Shown here in pieces: positions 7,075 through 9,261 of a DNA stretch of 9,261 nt. The DNA lies in NCBI GenBank assembly GCA_017459485.1, contig JAFUCW010000021.1, forward strand, positions 1 through 9,261, read 5' to 3'. The first letter of the stretch is position 1; each line of letters begins with the position of its first letter. This DNA comes from Eggerthellaceae bacterium (lineage in GTDB: Bacteria; Actinomycetota; Coriobacteriia; Coriobacteriales; Eggerthellaceae). Position numbers and translations under genes: made by a program. The notes below the pieces were generated by a model. That model was given only the letters and a program-made list of their open reading frames with translations, made no database searches and was not told the DNA's origin.

Positions 7075-7096
7075 TATAATAGTCGGCTGTTGTCAA
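7067..7096 (-). promoter_or_regulatory. Candidate helicase promoter with consensus -35 TTGACA
   Basis: TTGACA at 7096-7091 (minus) is a perfect -35. With a 17-nt spacer the -10 would be GAACAT, which matches only 3 of 6 bases but would start transcription at or next to the ATG at 7060, giving a leaderless mRNA; this fits the lack of a Shine-Dalgarno. A better-looking TATTAT (7081-7076) is only 9 nt from TTGACA and cannot pair with it. Confidence 0.35.
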
Positions 7097-7210
7097 CCCA
7101 TGCAGTGCACGTGTGGGCGATCCTTCCGTAACGGTTAGGCAAGAAAAGCGCACGACCGACCAAGCGCGAGGGCCGTTTTGAGATAATGGCATCAACGCTA
7201 AGAGCATTCG

Positions 7211-7226
7211 GGAAAGGGACTCTATG
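7211..7226 (+). promoter_or_regulatory. Strong ribosome binding site GGAAAGGG for the DUF2974 hydrolase
   Basis: GGAAAGGG (7211-7218) lies 5 nt before the ATG at 7224 and fixes that start. The 163-nt region back to the divergent helicase start also holds TATAAT (7075-7080, plus) and GATAAT (7182-7187, plus), neither with a convincing -35, so the promoter is not resolved. Confidence 0.6.
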
Positions 7227-8414
7227 GCAAACATTATCGAATACGTTCGCTCGACCACATCCACTTTTGCAGATCTTCCTTTGAATCGCGTGGACAGCCT
7301 GGTGCTTTCTTGGCTGGCATACGCGCGTATTCCCGAAGAGATTCCTGCGGCTTGCACTCCCGAAGGGGCCGACTTGGCAGAAATATGCGGTCAGGCGAAC
7401 TTGCTTGGCCTGGTTGCGCCGCTCTACGATCCACGGGCGTCCGAAGACTTGCTGCGCGCTGTTGCGGCAAGTCCACGGTACAAAGACGTACGCGCAACGC
7501 GCGCGGTGGATACCTGGTCGCGTGAAGGACAGGTGCAGTTCAGCGCCACGACATTCACGCATCCGGCGTTCGGCTGCTACGTTGCGTTTCGCGGTACCGA
7601 CGACACGCTTGTGGGTTGGAAGGAAAACTTCAACATGTCCTTCCAGACGGTTCCTGCACAAAAGGCCGCAACCGAGTACCTGGAAGAGGTGGCGTCCCAA
7701 GAGACGGGCGCCTTGTGGATCGGCGGCCATTCCAAAGGCGGCAACCTGGCAGTCTATGCGCTCAACACCTGTTCTGCCGCCACGCGAGAGCGCGTCGAGC
7801 GCTGCTTCGCCCACGACGCCCCCGGCTTCACCGACCACGCGCGCACAGAGGTCCTGTGGGCGAATGCCGACGACAAGGTCGACAAGACCATTCCGGAAGA
7901 GTCCATTGTGGGGCTGCTGTTCGACACCCAGACCACAGGTGTCACGGTGGTAAGGAGCACCAATCCCGGCATCTTGCAACATGCGCCGTTTTCGTGGGTG
8001 GTGGAAGGGCAGGACTTCGCATGCGCAAACGCGGTGTCCTACGACGCCTACCGCACCAACAAGAGACTGAACGCTTGGATGGACACCATGGACAAGGCAC
8101 AGCGCGAACGTTTCGTCGAAGTGCTCTACAAGTTGGCGAACGCTACCGGAGAAGTGACGCTTTCCGGAATCACGTCAACGCTGAAGGACGGGTCGCTCGA
8201 TCTAGCTTTGCGTCGGCTGGATGGCCTGCCCGAAGCAGACCGCGCCTTCTTCCTGGAAGCGGTCGACGACCTGGTGGCCACGCTGCTCTTAGGTCCGGCG
8301 CCCACCAATCCGCAAACGCCGACCGAGCGTGCCGACGACGCCAAAGACAAAGTGGAGGACATTACGGCGCGTTTCGAAGACAAGCTTTCGAAGCTTGATA
8401 AGTTCAGTTTCTGA
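7224..8414 (+). CDS. DUF2974 (Mbeg1-like) alpha/beta-hydrolase, putative lipase/esterase
   Basis: 396-aa protein with the layout of the DUF2974/Mbeg1-like family, lipase-like alpha/beta hydrolases whose natural substrate is not established. Seen: DSLVLSWLAYAR (24-35) near the N-terminus, the oxyanion-side motif YVAFRGTDDTLVGWKENFN (119-137), the nucleophile elbow GHSKGGN (168-174) with candidate nucleophile S170, HDAPGF after the next helix, and H253 in GILQHAPFSWVV as the likely catalytic histidine. There is no signal peptide or membrane helix, so it is probably cytoplasmic. The last 40 residues, after a Pro/Thr-rich hinge (PAPTNPQTPTE), are a charged helix likely to form a coiled coil (DAKDKVEDITARFEDKLSKLDKF). 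It is divergent from the helicase and is followed after 59 nt by the lipoprotein gene on the same strand. Family call is firm from the motifs; function is not known. Confidence 0.85.
   Translation: MANIIEYVRSTTSTFADLPLNRVDSLVLSWLAYARIPEEIPAACTPEGADLAEICGQANLLGLVAPLYDPRASEDLLRAVAASPRYKDVRATRAVDTWSREGQVQFSATTFTHPAFGCYVAFRGTDDTLVGWKENFNMSFQTVPAQKAATEYLEEVASQETGALWIGGHSKGGNLAVYALNTCSAATRERVERCFAHDAPGFTDHARTEVLWANADDKVDKTIPEESIVGLLFDTQTTGVTVVRSTNPGILQHAPFSWVVEGQDFACANAVSYDAYRTNKRLNAWMDTMDKAQRERFVEVLYKLANATGEVTLSGITSTLKDGSLDLALRRLDGLPEADRAFFLEAVDDLVATLLLGPAPTNPQTPTERADDAKDKVEDITARFEDKLSKLDKFSF
8381..8397. repeat. Perfect 7-bp inverted repeat at the 3' end of the hydrolase gene
   Basis: CAAGCTT-TCG-AAGCTTG folds into a 7-bp stem with a 3-nt loop just before the hydrolase stop. 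It encodes the heptad-like KLSKLD tail and no T-run follows, so protein sequence constraint may explain it. It could slow exonucleases or mark an mRNA end between the hydrolase and lipoprotein genes. Confidence 0.3.
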
Positions 8415-8473
8415 GCACACGCTTTCCCCTTGGCCAATCTGCGATGTACATCAAAATGGAAAGGACGATTGAC

Positions 8474-9148
8474 ATGCCAACCGTGAAACCTGTTGTAAAA
8501 AACGCCGCCTTTGCGCTGCTTGCTGCCCTGGTCGTGGTTGTTGCTTTAGCGGGTTGTGCCTCCGCTCCTTCGCCGAGCACGGTCGCAAAGGAGACGCTTG
8601 ACGCCATCAAGGCCCAGGATTTCGAGAAGATGAAGTCCCACTACGCGGGCAGTGTTGACGACGTGAGCATCTCCAGCCTGGCGGGAAACGTTTCGGGTTT
8701 TGACGTTTCGTCGCTATCTGAAGAGGACGGCGCTATGGTGAAAGAGCTCATTGGCGTGATGACCTCCTTCGACTACGAGCTGGGAACGGAAGCCATCAAC
8801 GGCGACACAGCCACCGTCGACGCCACTATCTCCACCTACGATCTGGGAACGGTGTTCTCCGAGGCAATGGGGGACTATTTCACTGACGTGGTCACTAACG
8901 TGTTAAGCGGTGGTTCCATCGACGAAGCAGAGATGAAAGAGCAGTTCATTGCGAAGTTCAAGGAGAAGCTTGCCCAGCACACCGAAAAGACGCACACCGA
9001 AAAGGTGACTTTGAACCTTACCAAGACCGATGGCGAATGGAAGATGGACAGCTTTGATGAGCAGACCGTCGACGCGTTTATGGGCGGCTTGATCTCCAGC
9101 GCGAAGAGCTTCACTGACCAGCTTGAATCGCTGGGGTCGGCCCTCTAG
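8474..9148 (+). CDS. Small secreted lipoprotein, DUF4878/NTF2-like or DUF5105-like
   Basis: 224-aa exported lipoprotein of unknown role. The N-terminus is a lipoprotein signal: K5 and K9, hydrophobic core 11-26, lipobox LAGC with lipidated C28. The mature part opens with SPSTVAKETLDAIKAQDFEKMKSHY, the pattern of small extracytoplasmic domains (DUF4878, DUF5105, SnoaL/NTF2-like) in which a helix-rich start is followed by beta strands and a closing strand; TKTDGEWKMDSFDEQT near residues 184-199 is the usual closing strand. The frame is open from 8444, with ATGs at 8444 and 8456, but GGAAAGGA (8458-8465) sits 8 nt before the ATG at 8474 and the signal peptide then has normal length, so 8474 is chosen. 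The gene follows the hydrolase on the same strand at a 59-nt gap and may share its transcript. No ligand can be named. Confidence 0.85.
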   Translation: MPTVKPVVKNAAFALLAALVVVVALAGCASAPSPSTVAKETLDAIKAQDFEKMKSHYAGSVDDVSISSLAGNVSGFDVSSLSEEDGAMVKELIGVMTSFDYELGTEAINGDTATVDATISTYDLGTVFSEAMGDYFTDVVTNVLSGGSIDEAEMKEQFIAKFKEKLAQHTEKTHTEKVTLNLTKTDGEWKMDSFDEQTVDAFMGGLISSAKSFTDQLESLGSAL

Positions 9149-9160
9149 CGAAGAACGCCT

Positions 9161-9261
9161 CTAGTACACGTTGTGGACGACCTCTGCAAAGCCGCGGAGG
9201 TCGTTTACGTTAAAGCGCTCGCCGCTGTCAAGCTTCACCCAGCCGTTGAACACGCCGAAGA
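9161..9261 (-). CDS. C-terminal end of a DUF2804-like protein (5' end beyond window)
   Basis: The last 32 codons of a minus-strand gene run in from the right edge and end in TAG at 9163-9161, 12 nt past the lipoprotein stop (convergent). The peptide FGVFNGWVKLDSGERFNVND followed by LRGFAEVVHNVY matches the usual end of DUF2804 proteins (G-x-hydrophobic-x-G-W/Y-V-x-L-x-D/S-G, then D-L-x-G-F-A-E-x-V-x-N). DUF2804 function is unknown. The call rests on a short stretch. Confidence 0.6.
   Translation of the reverse strand, partial: FGVFNGWVKLDSGERFNVNDLRGFAEVVHNVY
9177..9204 (+). terminator. Possible hairpin terminator for the lipoprotein transcript
   Basis: ACGACCTC and GAGGTCGT form a perfect 8-bp stem with a 12-nt loop, followed on the plus strand by the weakly T-rich TTACGTT. 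It lies 28 nt after the lipoprotein stop but inside the coding end of the convergent gene, so the coding sequence may account for it. Low confidence. Confidence 0.22.

Noticed and set aside
5450..7138. 562-codon open frame on the plus strand antisense to the helicase
   Set aside because: It mirrors the helicase frame in GC-rich DNA, its Val/His/Ala/Gln-rich product has no recognisable motif, and the opposite strand carries all helicase motifs.
7061..7357. N-terminal extension of the helicase to an ATG at 7357
   Set aside because: The extra 99 residues lack helicase features, overlap the hydrolase gene in antisense, and would exceed the normal PcrA length.
6576..7982. 468-codon minus-strand open frame spanning the helicase start and the hydrolase gene
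   Set aside because: It runs across two convincing genes in a different frame and its product is an Arg/His/Cys-rich shadow without domains.

Overview
The window is GC-rich, tightly packed bacterial chromosome with no mobile elements, tRNA/rRNA genes or CRISPR. Protein flavour (a NHLM-type bacteriocin export pair, a macro-domain/HTH protein, a VWA protein, a DUF2974 hydrolase, a PcrA helicase) together with the GC content suggests an anaerobic actinobacterium of the Coriobacteriia (Eggerthellaceae-like). That assignment is inferred from general resemblance, not from a marker gene. Most start sites carry a ribosome binding site of the type GGAAAGG or AAAGGG 5-8 nt upstream.

Left part (1-2582, minus strand): a two-gene operon for peptide export. 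A short HlyD-like secretion protein (2073-2582) is followed, with a 4-bp ATGA overlap, by a peptidase-containing ABC exporter (2076 to beyond position 1). The exporter has an N-terminal C39 protease with its Cys/His/Asp residues, six membrane helices and an ATPase with Walker A, signature and Walker B motifs; the window edge cuts it just before the H-loop. Such pairs process and export double-glycine-type NHLP/Nif11-leader RiPP precursors. No precursor or modification enzyme lies in this window, so the rest of the cluster, if present, must lie beyond the left edge or elsewhere.

Centre (2583-4853, plus strand): a divergent promoter region, then a macro-domain protein with a long linker and an HTH-like C-terminal domain (2796-4055), and a VWA (von Willebrand A) protein with a complete MIDAS metal site (4170-4853). 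A perfect 17-nt palindrome lies between the two. They may form a functional pair in ADP-ribose or stress signalling, but this is inference.

Right part: a UvrD/PcrA DNA helicase (4904-7060, minus) whose start codon abuts a near-consensus LexA (SOS) box. Divergent from it is a DUF2974-type alpha/beta hydrolase (7224-8414, plus), then a small lipoprotein (8474-9148, plus). The C-terminal end of a convergent minus-strand gene, probably DUF2804, fills the right edge.

Intergenic regions are all shorter than about 215 bases. No convincing rho-independent terminator was seen.
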